Origin: Nissolia schottii
Lineage: Eukaryota > Streptophyta > Magnoliopsida > Fabales > Fabaceae
DNA length: 64,000 nucleotides
Assembly (NCBI GenBank): GCA_003254905.1
Contig: QANU01067165.1
Location: 501,706-565,705, forward strand
Reading direction: 5' to 3'
Shown here: piece by piece, positions 26,701-37,596 of the stretch
How the letters are laid out: each line of letters opens with the position of its first letter
Position numbering within the stretch: the first letter of the stretch is position 1
Translations under genes and position numbers: made by a program
Notes under the pieces: generated by a model
What the model was told of the DNA's origin: nothing
The model's input: the letters and a program-made list of their open reading frames with translations, nothing else
Databases searched by the model: none

Positions 26701-27177
26701 TGACTTGGTCAGGTTGTGGGGGCTTCTGATTGGTGATCCAAACAACATCAGCACCAACTCCCCTCAACAGAAACGCCAGCTCCATCAGCAGCAACGGCCC
26801 ACCTGCAAGCAAGTGAATCAATCCGTATTCAGCAAAACAAAAAAAGTTACAAAAACCGGGTTTTTTTTTTTTTTTTTTGCTTCATTGAATGGGAAAAACT
26901 AACCTGAAAGAGTGAGCTCGTGGGAAACCATGAGAACGAGCTTAGACTTCATGAAATCGAGGGGGCTGGGAGAGGGTGGCGCATTTCCGATTTGGAGGGA
27001 GGGGCGAATCTTATCGTCTTGTTGCGCTGCGAAGTGGTTGGTGGTGTTGCAGTTTGGATCGGAATTGGAGGGTCTCATGAAGAGCACCGTAACTGTGGAG
27101 AGAGACAAGAATGCCAGTAACACGAGCGGCCACCTCTTCTTCGGCATTGCCATCCACGCCTGCGAATGCTTCGCCAT
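23748..27177 (-). CDS. GT4-type glycosyltransferase, signal-anchored (At1g75420-like)
   Basis: Seven exons (27177-26904, 26802-26660, 26548-26277, 26167-26013, 25346-25084, 24643-24581, 23996-23748) join in phase into 472 aa. A short cytosolic basic end (KKRWP) is followed by one hydrophobic segment, roughly residues 16-34 (LVLLAFLSLSTVTVLFM). This predicts a type II Golgi/ER membrane protein. The C-terminal half is a GT-B, family 4 fold: VSRGKGQDLFLRSF, then VHFVNKT, then the retaining E-x7-E motif in GECFGRITIEAMA and the GTAAGGTMEIV loop. Donor and acceptor are unknown. Intron 4 carries a MITE (25684-25851). From memory it matches Arabidopsis At1g75420/At1g19710. No frame problems were seen. 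Confidence 0.9.
25684..25851. mobile_element. 168-bp MITE (Mutator-type) in glycosyltransferase intron 4
   Basis: The left arm starts GGGAATGGATCC and the right arm is its near-complete reverse complement (GGATCCATTCCC), giving arms of about 65 bp. The flanks carry a 9-base direct repeat TAAAGGAAA (25675-25683 and 25852-25860). A 9-bp target duplication points to Mutator-like transposition. Confidence 0.85.
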
Positions 27178-28658
27178 TCCTTCCTTCGTTTTGTTCCCAA
27201 CTTCCGAATCTCTCTCTAATTTCGCATTCTCATTCCTCTAGTCTAGGGTTCCTTTTGGTTTGCAGGTTTCTACACGATCACGATTTTGACGTTGTTGGCG
27301 AGTAACAAATTTGTTTGGTGGAGCAACGCAACCTAATAGTCAGCTCTTGCCCTAAACGCCCCAAACTGTCACTCAATCCCTCTGCTGCTTGCGCCTCTCT
27401 CGATCGATCTCTTGAGTCTATGTTACGCGGCCATATCTGCTACTTCATCATGGGTGGTATACTGTGAAAGGTGAGGGATGCTGTGGATTGGGTTAAGAGG
27501 CCCAAACAAGCTAATCACTTTTCATTTTTTATTAAATTTGAATAATTTTTTATATTGTTTTTGCTTATTTGATATTTAATGTGTGTATGTATAAGTTTTA
27601 ATTTAATTTTATATTTATATTAATAATCTAGTATTATGACCATTGTTACGATTTTACGTTTGTGTGTTTGTTATGTTTATCTAATATTATCTTGACAACC
27701 TTAAAAAAATTATAATCTATCATATTTTGGTTGATAAAACCATCCTCTACTCTCATGCTTGATGCTTGGTTGGTAATGATGTGATTGTTTTAAAGTTGAT
27801 GGGCTTTTTCACCCTCTAAAACTATTCTAAAAAAAATCATAATAATATTATTATTTGTTAGATAAATAATATAAAAACTGTATTATTTGTTAAATATATT
27901 ATAAATTTTTTTTTATTTCTCTTTATATATAAAATGAATATAATAAATATTAAAGAGAATAATAATAATTATTAAAATTAGATGTTATATATTAATTTTT
28001 TAATTTTTAAATAACACAAGCCAACTCTTAAGATTGGCCTGAGCTTTCAAAATTAGAGCAAAAACATCTTAACATCAAACATAAAAAAGTTAACATATAT
28101 TTGTTTAAAACAAAACACTAATAAATTTTACCATACCGAGCAGTAAACCCTTACATGAAGAAATATGTGGGCTTGAAAGCCATCAGATTGGGCCTGGACA
28201 TGATACAATTCAAACACCTTATGAATGGGCTTCAATTCAAAGCTTGAAGCTCAAACTAGTTGGAACTCAACATCACTCCATCCCAAAAGTTTGATAGTGA
28301 TTCATGAAAAGCTATACTATATTTTGACCCAAAAAAGAAAAACCATATAGTATACGTATGGTTAAGGTAATTAATTAAGCTGAAATGTTGCCATTTCAAA
28401 TGAAACCAGAATAGAGCCTTTCTTTTTTTATATTTTGGACGGTGTACCAGTCTCAAACTAAGTGCAGATTGATTTAAAGTTGATAAATCAAATCAGGAGA
28501 TTAGTAAGGCGAATAGAACCTGACAAAGCCAATATAAATTAGAGCAGTTAGAAGTTAGAATCTTTATTCTTCGAACTGCAGAATCAGTTGCTGACGCTTG
28601 GGCATAACCCCAGAAGATCAATGTCTACGCCTAGCAAAAAAACTGAAAAAACACTGTT
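27178..28658. other. glycosyltransferase leader and intergenic DNA
   Basis: The first 250 bases upstream of the glycosyltransferase ATG are GC-richer and probably hold its leader and promoter. The rest is AT-rich, with no gene or clear element. Confidence 0.45.
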
Positions 28659-28695
28659 CACACACACACACACACACACTCTCTCTCTCTCTCTC
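28659..28695. repeat. compound (CA)n(CT)n microsatellite
   Basis: A CA run passes directly into a CT run about 275 bp downstream of the stop of the first BEL1-like gene. Confidence 0.95.
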
Positions 28696-28969
28696 GCATA
28701 GTCAGCAAATCAATCAGATAACTACGTGTTTTATTTGCATGATCTGGCCGTAGAGCAGTATAATCTAGAAAGAAATTAACAAGTTTTGGAGAAAATCCAA
28801 TGGAAATGGAATTATGGATGGATGCCATATAATATATATATTGGCTCATCTTGTCTCAACATGTTACACAATGATTCTCTCCTAATATTGGAGAAAGTGT
28901 GGGGCAACCATTTCAATGCCTCCATATATGTCAACCATTTTTTTTCTCTTTGTTGTTTGGATCTTAAAT

Positions 28970-30819
28970 TCAATCCTCCACACAGTTCTCTGAAGGAGTA
29001 GTATCTTCCCTGGTCAAGTAGTTGTTGTTAGCACTAGCAGCAGCAGCAGGGTCGGAGTCTTCTGAAGAGTCACCAAACTCTTCTTTGTACATTTCTTCTA
29101 TCATTGGTTTCCATAGCCGTACCCTTGCGTTTATGAACCAATTTGAGACCTAACCAAGCAAACATTAAATACCACTACTTACTAACATGAGCACCATAGC
29201 TATCTATGAAAAGAACAAGAAGTAAAAGGGGTAATAGAACTTTATGGATAAGGGAGTTACTTGGTTTTTAGTTAAACCTGTCTGAGAGGCCAGCAGTAAC
29301 TTCTCAGAATCATTAGGATAACTGCAAACATCAATCAAATTAGCATCACGCCTTTCTATAGAGTACACAAAATGACTTAGCGTGTTTGGATTTCAATTAA
29401 GAACCTCCAAAATCAATTATGAGACTCTAAAAGTGAAAACCGAAGGCGAGGAGGAAGGCTTACGGGTGGAGGAAGTGCTCAAAGAGCCAAGAGCGAAGGA
29501 TGGCTACAGAGGTTTCAAGCAATCCTCTGACGGGTCTCCAAACTTGCCTTTGGCTTTGGATCATCCCAAGCTGTTGGAGGGTCATTCTGTTTTGCCTTCT
29601 TGTGTCTCTTTCAAATAGACTTAGCTGAGACAATTCATTGCTGATTTTAGGCAAATCTTGGAACAGTTTTCTCTTCTCCGCATTTATTTGTGACACTATG
29701 GCATCTCTCAGGCTGCAGAAGTGCCTAGACATGGCTTGGAGTGCCATAGCAGTGTAACACTTTGCAGCTCCAAGACCTGCTATCATCTCAAAGGATGACA
29801 CCACTTCCTCCATTTGATGGTAGTATTTCTCATATCTGTTCTCTACCTGAAAAAAGAAAGATTTCAATTTCATTTTTTCGAGTCCAAAACCATCACCCAT
29901 TGAATGTTTGGTTTTCAGATGGGATACTCCAAGAACCAATTCTGAGTCTCAGCAGAAGTGAAATTTTCTCACTTCTATGGCTCCAGAAATGATTCTGAGC
30001 CACCACGGCGAAAATCCAAACACGCTACAAGTTAGGTGAAAAAGTGAAAGCTAGCACAGAAAAGAAGAGACCAACACTAACCTCATCCAATAAAGCAATC
30101 AGCTTTGCAATCTTCATTTGTTGTTCTTGTCTTTCAGCCAACAAAGGTCCACTGATCCTCAACTCTGCCTTCAGCTCAGAGGAGAGTGTCCTAGCACTGT
30201 TTCTGCCCCCATGGAACAGCTTCTCCAAATACTTCTCATTGATTCTATCAACCACATTCCCACCAACATCAACAATATCTTCAAGGAGGGACTGAACTGG
30301 CTTGAGGTATCTAGAGTTCCCAATGACAGCAGCGAAGGACTCAGTCCCGTAAGAGGTAGAAGGAGAACGGTTCAATGAGGCAGAAGATGAAGCAAAAGAA
30401 GCAGCACCATTGAAGAAGTAGTCACTTGCAAGGTGCTGCTCCACTGGTTGTGGATTACAAGCATCCCTTGAATCTTGCCCTGGAATGAAGTAATTGGGGT
30501 TCATGAGCCCAGGAATCAAGGATCTTTGATGCCTGTTGTATTCATCAGAAGAAGAAGGGACAATCATGTGAGAGCCTAAGGAGAGTGAGAGGCCTTGTTG
30601 TTGAGGTTGGTGGTGGTGCTGCTGCTGATTACTCTCATTAGCAGCAGCTCCAAGAAGATCCATCAAGTGCCTTGTGTGGCTCATCTCAGATTGATGAATG
30701 CTTGGAAACACTCCTAAGGCCTCAGTGAAAGCATTGTTGTTGCTTCTCAAAGAAGAACCATAAGCATCTAGCTCTTGCTGGCTCTCAAATTGGTTTTGAT
30801 TGGTAATGGAGTTGGACAT
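28970..30819 (-). CDS. BEL1-like (BELL/TALE) homeodomain protein, 453 aa, possibly BLH11-type
   Basis: Exons 30819-30082, 29846-29464, 29321-29261 and 29149-28970 join in phase. The protein has a Gln/His-rich stretch with LSLSLG (about 76-81), a SKY box ([19 protein letters not shown], from residue 169) and a BELL domain across exon 1/2. A TALE homeodomain follows, including the three-residue loop PYP (HPYPND) and the recognition helix [15 protein letters not shown]. It ends 40 residues later (ENCVED) and lacks the C-terminal VSLTLGL-type motif of many BELL proteins. BELL factors act with KNOX partners in the nucleus to control meristem and organ patterning. Introns fall at the same codons and phases as in the gene at 34904-37596. 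The BLH11 suggestion rests on remembered gene order. Confidence 0.9.
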
Positions 30820-32517
30820 TATGACTATGACCCTTTTCTTCTTCTGAGGTTTTGGGATGAATGAGAAGCCTTGTTGTGTCTTGTGAACAACTGAGGAGAA
30901 GTTAACAAGGACTCTATCTACTAAACTCTACAGTGAAAGAGAAGACAGTAAGACACATTAAAGAAAAATCCCATATCATTCTGAATTCTGAAAATGATAA
31001 AAATGGAGAAAGAAATAAACCAAACACTGTTTTCAAGGTACTGAAAGAACTATTTGAGCAAAAAAAGCAATGTGGAAGATATATGAGTTAAATAATAGAC
31101 AGAGAAGTGGGATAGAGTTCCGTACTAAGTTGCACGAAGCTCCATAGATGTTTCAGCAGTGGATTCATTGGAGAGGATAATCAGTGGTCACAATCAACTT
31201 CCCAAGCTTCATTCATGCCGTGCACTTTGTTATAACCAAAGCCAGAGAGAGGGTGGAGAATGCAGCAGCTCCAGTTTTCTCTATTCAAGATAAGAGTTCA
31301 AACCACAATTGTAACAGACCTTACATACATGGCAATATATCAAAAGAAAAAAAGATTTATAAGGAGAACCGACTTGTGAAGAAGAGCATAAATAAAAATA
31401 AAATTGAGGGGGGTTTAAAGTACAATCCTAACAACTTGAAAACAGGACAAAAGTTGCAGAACTGTTTTTACCCCATTTACTCAAAACTACTTATTGCCAC
31501 AGTTAAGATGCAAAGAGAGTTCCAAATTCCACGTGTTTATGACTTTTTTTTACTTACTTAAAGGCAAAGTAAAAAACGAACAAGGTCAGGTTTTCTTAAT
31601 GAGGGGGGAAAAAGAATTGAATACCCCAAGCTGGTGACACAGATTTATGTTTTTTGATGTATGAAAACGAAACTAGAATTAACTTGTAAATTTCATTATT
31701 GCAAGTAACTTTTGTGTAAAAAGAAAATAAAAGAAATCCAAAACAAATTTTAAGGGTAGAAATTCAAGGCGGTTTTGCTGGTGGACCTGGAAGCTCTCAC
31801 CTTTTATAGCCCATTGCATTTTCTGAATTTCAATAGTGATGCAAATAGATATATGCCTTTGAAGATAGATAATAATTCAATGCAATGGATATAACAATAA
31901 TAATTTCCTTTCGTTCCTTCTCTTTCTTTCTTTCTTTCCCAGCTCAGGGCAGCAGATCTATGATTCTATATCTATCATCTACCTCAGACCTATGAGTCTA
32001 TGACACAGAGTTCTGGCCTTACTTAAAGAAGCCAAGTTAATTGGCTACGTTAGAAAAACATTAGAAAATGACAGAGAAAAATGAAAATGGTCCCCAACTT
32101 TGCTGACTATATAAAAACAACAAGCAAAAGCATCAACCTTCCAGCTTTAGTCCCTGCAGTTACATTTTATTTTTTTGGGAGACTCAAAAAGCAGCACTCT
32201 CTAAACAGTGTAAATCTCCTTCTTTTTTCTTTTTTTTTCCTTTTCTTTCACTTTCATCACAGGAGGAGGGAGGGAGAGGCCTCCTCCTCCATAGGTTAAA
32301 AATTGTTCTGTTCATTGGATTGTTGTGATCTCTGCCTGCAATGAGAAAAGTGGGCTATCTTTTGCACACTCCCAGTTCTAGGATCGTCAGTTTGTGAGCC
32401 TGCGGTTTAATATATGATGGATGGAATATCAAACCTTTTTTCCCGTTAGGCACTGTGTGAGCATGCATAGGGATGTTGAAAGGACACTGATTGTCACAAT
32501 TTCTCCCAAAAAGAGAA
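30820..32517. other. leader and upstream region of the first BEL1-like gene
   Basis: No ORF with recognisable content. A G-box core CACGTG is at about 31532. A CT-rich stretch and a GGAGG/CCTCC inverted repeat occur near 32220-32292. A non-coding leader exon with an intron is possible but not resolved. Confidence 0.4.
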
Positions 32518-32526
32518 TAAAATAAG

Positions 32527-33551
32527 CAGAAATGCTGCATGTACACCCCTAAACTATACACTAGTACATACACCACCATTTTATATTGTTTTATACGCAA
32601 TTAATGATAATTATACGTAAAACGTATAATTATTCATAACGCGCGCCCAATCCCGAACCCCGTTCTTGTCATCGTTTTCATTTATTATTTTCAACCTCTC
32701 ATCTTTGTTATGTTATGTTCATCATCGTCATTCTCGTCGTTCTTTCATCCTCTCATCCTCTTATCATCATCATCCTTCTCAACTTTCTCATCATCCTCAT
32801 CTTCATCCTCTTATCATGTCAAATTTGATTAAAATGGAATTAAGACGATAAAATGTTGATTTTCTTTTTAAAATAGATGAGATCTATCTTTAATAATGGT
32901 GGTAAGGGTTTATGTTGCAGAATATGAAATCTGAATGGAGTGCACAACGTAAGATTGCAGATTATGATATCAGATTTTTAGTGCACAAACATTATAGGAC
33001 GATGTGCACAAACATTATATGACCTTATGCACAAACATTAAGCACTTGTTTATAAAAATGTGATTTTATTCAAACATAAATAAGTTCACAATCTTTATAC
33101 ATTTTTAGTGGACAAAGTTTATAAAAATTAGTTCACATACATATGTACACACACTTTTATACATTCTAATGCATAAAATTTACATCTATGCATATTACTT
33201 AATGTATAGTTAAGTATTTTTGTAGATTATGATATCAGATTTTTAGTGCACAAACATTATATGACCTTATGTACAAACATTAAGTACTTGTTTACNGGAG
33301 ATGAGAGATGACAATGACGAGAGTGAAGGAAGAACGAAGGATGATAGTGATGAGAGATGAGAGCGACGAGAGAGAAGAGAGAAAACAGAAGGAAGTGGAA
33401 GCGAGAAGGTTTTGTGATGTGCGTAAGTTCACACGCGTGTGGCTGAGAGTGGGAGAGAAAGTGTACGGGACAGTTATTTGAAGGGCCCATCGTATTATAA
33501 TACGGGTGCATGTATGGTGTATCATTTTAGGGTGTACATGTAGCATCACTG
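32527..33551. mobile_element. non-autonomous MULE, 1025 bp, same family as the left-edge MULE
   Basis: Termini are CAGAAATGCTGCATGTACAC at 32527 and, on the minus strand from 33551, CAGTGATGCTACATGTACAC. A perfect 9-base target duplication TAAAATAAG flanks it (32518-32526 and 33552-33560). The inverted arms extend about 250 bp: a TCATC/CTCATC-rich left arm and its GATGAG-rich complement on the right. The centre carries reverse-orientation 23-bp-phased words, as in the large MULE. It has no coding capacity. A single N at 33296 lies at the inner edge of the right arm, so the centre may be incompletely assembled. It sits about 1.7 kb upstream of the first BEL1-like gene. Confidence 0.85.
32982..33281 (-). 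repeat. 23-bp-phased word arrays inside the small MULE
   Basis: TGCACAAACATT begins at 32982, 33005 and 33028 (exact 23-base steps). After a partial duplication of the region it begins again at 33247 and 33270. This is the reverse complement of the word arrayed in the left-edge MULE. Confidence 0.85.
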
Positions 33552-33560
33552 TAAAATAAG

Positions 33561-34668
33561 TGTAAAATAGAAATCATGACAATAATTTAAACTACTTTTC
33601 AATAACTACAATTAAAAATGTACATGTTTATTACCATCATATTATCGTAGGTTTGACACTTTTGTAGGCATCATCCTTTAAAAAAATTGTTTAAAATAAT
33701 TATCATTCGTGTGACATCAAATAAAAAGTAATGAAATATTTAATAAAGATTATTTTAAATATATTTATGACTATTAAAGGAAATGAAAAGTATATGCAAT
33801 CAATATTATGAAATTATAAAAAGTATTAAGTGCATTCTTATGTAATTTTAGAAGAATAAATTATAAATCCACAAGGGTGCGATTGAGCGGAAGGATTCAT
33901 CTTCTATTAACCAAATATCAAAGGTTTAATCTCTGACTTTTCCTTTAATAATTAAAAAATTGTTTAGGAGGATCTCTTAGAAAAATAAATCATGAATTAA
34001 TGTTTTTTAATCCTTAAAAATTGTCTCTGTGTCATTGCTTGAATAACTTTAAACACTAACTTAACCCAAAACTAAAAGCTTAAAAGAGAAAATCAAAGTA
34101 AAAGAATAGAACGGTGTAGTGTTGCCCCAAGGGGGTGTTGCCTTTGGTCTGATATATGCTGATGAGACTGATTTAGGGTTGGTCCGTTTGGATGCTTTAG
34201 TAATCATTGCGTTCTTTGTTCCTCTGGACTCCTCCAGTTATCACTTTCTCCCCTTCCGTAATTTTGCTCTGTCAAATGGGCTCATAACAAAGATCAAAGG
34301 CCCTCTGTTCCTATATATTATACATTTGAGTCAAGTTTCAACATTTGTTGTATTAACCCATGGACCAATTTCCTTTTTAAACAAATTAAGTGTGTTGAGG
34401 ATGCAATTACAGAAAGGGCATCATTTGATGCTGAGTAAGGAGCCTCTTGTGCCACCATGCAAGTTATGAATGAAGCATCATTCATTCAACAATGACCACA
34501 CGACATGCTGTGAATTTGCAAGCAAGAGTCAATACATTCACATCGTACTTGTTACGTTTCTCTTTACAAGATTCCTTTATTTCAACATTAACATGATGCA
34601 CAACATGTGTTCCTTTTTCCTTGCAAAAATATTGCCCTGCATCTGTAATATTACAAGCGAATATCTAC

Positions 34669-34700
<32 letters not shown>

Positions 34701-34903
34701 CTTCCTGTATATTTTGTACGGTTTGTTTGTGATTTACATCACTTTTTTTCATGAACAAATGGGCAACAAGAATGAACAAGAAAGTATCAGCATAGGCTTT
34801 CTATTTTCTGCTATGTGGGGGGGGTGGTACACCTTTCCAGAGAGATCCCTTAAAATCATCATTAAAAACTGAAGAAAATATTTATGGTAGAGATATTTTT
34901 TGT
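33561..34903. other. AT-rich intergenic DNA between the two BEL1-like genes
   Basis: No gene is seen. A compound (GT)n(TA)n microsatellite lies at 34669-34700. The region just before 34904 is the likely 3' UTR of the second BEL1-like gene. A SINE-like B-box word (AGGTTTAATCTCTG) near 33928 is too weak to call. Confidence 0.45.
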
Positions 34904-37596
34904 TCAGACGACAAACTCATGCAACAGATGGGGGTTGCTAAACCTGTGTTGTTGCTTTCCTGAGTCTGTGAAATGATAATCTAGCAAATCAGTCTCTGGG
35001 GAAGAGGCCAAGGCCTGATTACGTCTTTTGTGGATGGCATCATCAGACATGGCAACAAATCCATCGCTTTCACAGTTCCTCAACTCCAATGCAAGAGAGA
35101 CGTGGCCACCACCCACAGTAAAGTTACCCAACTCTGATAAATCGTACGTAGCTGCAGCAGCTGCAGTAGTAGAATCCATTATGCTGCCACCACCATTCTG
35201 ATTGGTTTGGATAGGTGCACAGGAATAAAGGCCATTATTGCTGCTTTGTAATTGTATCCCTCCTCTGTCCAATTCTGCATTGGAAGATGATGCATGTTCG
35301 GACTTAAATCCATGAAGTTCCCCTTGTTGGACACTATCAACAGTTACTAAGTTGTCCTGTGACTCTTCCCCTTTATCATCAGAGGCTTGAGCATCATCTC
35401 TTTTACCTTTGGGCATGTTTTCAGCTGGAAGATTGCAGCTGATGCCGAATTCACCGAACTCTTCTTTGTACATTTCCTCAACCATTGGCTTCCAGAGACG
35501 CACCCTTGCATTGATGAACCAATTTGCCACCTGATAATTGACATCAATACTCAATAAAGGTTACCAACCATGGTTGTTACCAGAATGAAACTACATAGGT
35601 TGTCAGCTACTTACTGCTACACACCAATCAGAAACAAAAAATTTAATGAAAACAATGTTGTACAGTTCAAAAAAATTACTTCAATACCTGGTTTCTTGTC
35701 AAGCCTGTTTGTCTTGCTAGCATAAGTTTCTCTGAATCCTTGGGGTAACTGGTTGACAAAGAATTTTATTAAGCATAAACAGAATTTAGTATTATACCAT
35801 TAATTTGAAAAAAAATTAAATTAAGTATAATAAGATGATGACATACGGGTGAAGAAAATGCTCAAAGAGCCAAGCACGGAGTATTGAAACAGAGCTTTCA
35901 GGGAGACCCCTCTGGGGCCTCCAAGCGTGCCGCATGACACCAAGCTGCTGAAGTGCCTTTTGCTGTCTGAGCTGCTGATCAACATAGCGGAGACGGGGTA
36001 TCCCCTCTTGTTCCCCAAGACTCCTTTGAGTCGCTTGAATCTGGCCGCTGATAGTATCGCGCAAACACCGAAAATGGCGAGAGATGGTACGCAGAGCAAG
36101 TGTGGTATATGGTTCAGCAGCTCCACATCCAGCAACCATATCAAAAGTTGAAACCACCATCTGCATCTGATGGCAGTATTGTCTGTATCTCTTATCCACC
36201 TACAACCAGCACAAAGAAAGGATTACGGAGTCTGTCATTAGCCAATACTATCCTTATGGCATATTTGATGAAGTACATACTTAATTTTAATTAATTTCTA
36301 AGAAAATCTTTTCTATGATAAAATTTTAACTACTAGCTAATTTAAGCACAACATAATTTATTCTTATCACTAAGGAATATCAATCACACAATATAAGTGG
36401 CTTTACTAATGATGCACTTTCTCAATCTGATGTGACAGCTAACCTCTTGGAATCAACTCACTGCTCTTGTTGATCACGGCAATTGGAATCTCTGCAAACC
36501 GTGACAGTATCATGGGTACACAACAGAGCTTTTTCAAATAGTGTATACGCATGGTGGTTTTAAAAGAAAAACAAAAGCGCGCACACACAGACACTCTCAT
36601 ATCCGAAAGTTTGTTTTGTATAATATTCTATCTGTTATTCAACTGATAATGAAAAACAAAATATATAGTATACCCAAAGCATCTTCAACAAGGAAAAGAG
36701 GAAACAGACTAAACCAAATATGTGAATGCAAGAAAAAGAAGCTTTGTTATCTAATATAATGGAGCCTACGAGTTTACCTCATCCAAGATGGACAAAAGCT
36801 TTGTCTTCTTTTCCAACAAATTCTGCCGTTCAGCAGGAGAGAGTTCACTAGAAGGGTTGGCAATAGAACCATTAGGGCCTGAAGAAACTTGCACAGATTG
36901 GCTGGTAGATTTTCCATCAGAATCTTTGGAGCCATCTAATCCAATGTCACGGAATTTTTCTTGTTTTTCCATTCCAGGCTGCTTCAGAGCCTTTCGGACA
37001 CTAACTATTTCATCAAGTAACTCCTGTGCTGCCTTAAGATACTGGGAGTTCAGGACACTGTTTGAAAAACCTTGTGATCCCTGCAGGCATGGATCAGATT
37101 GAAAATCTTTAAGACAAACTGAGGGATTCTGATTGTACAAACCGTCCCTTTTGAAACTGTCATGAAAGCCTCCGGAAGACACAGATGCCATGCATTCAGC
37201 ACTTCTCAACTCCTTGTGCAGATTAGCCTCGGTCATTATTGATGTGAGACCAGCAGTGCCAGGATACTGGTATTGAAATGGAGGAACAGATGCAGTGGGA
37301 GGCATCAACGTCCCTAGACTGAGAGATAAGCTCTGGCACTGTGCATTATGCTCAACATGGGAATCTCCAGCAAAAGAGTTGCATGCTTGATCACCAGCTG
37401 CAGCATTGGAATGCTCATTGAAAGACTGCATGGTCACTGTTTCACCCGTTGCTGTGATGAACTTCACCTCATTTGGTCCTCCAACAGATTCGCTGTAGTT
37501 ATGGGGTAACAAATGACTCCCAGACAACATCTCAGCATAGGATCCTGAAGAAAAGGCTTGGTTGGGATACATCATAAGATCAGCAGTTGAAAACAA
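34904..37596 (-). CDS. BLH1: BEL1-like homeodomain protein 1-type transcription factor, 619 aa
   Basis: Exons 37596-36778, 36199-35847, 35748-35688 and 35530-34904 join in phase. It has [11 protein letters not shown] (the N-terminal ZIBEL-like motif), a SKY box ([20 protein letters not shown]) and a BELL domain ([17 protein letters not shown]). The homeodomain contains [17 protein letters not shown] and [16 protein letters not shown] long C-terminal tail ends LLHEFVV. The tail motif reads VSLALELRN where BELL proteins usually have a VSLTLGL-type word, a Gly-to-Glu change. Length and tail fit the BLH1 branch of BELL factors, which partner KNOX and OFP proteins. A leader intron is plausible: a good donor (CACTTTCAG before GTATTTG) lies at 38990/38989. 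The closest paralogue name is a recollection, not a tree. Confidence 0.9.
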
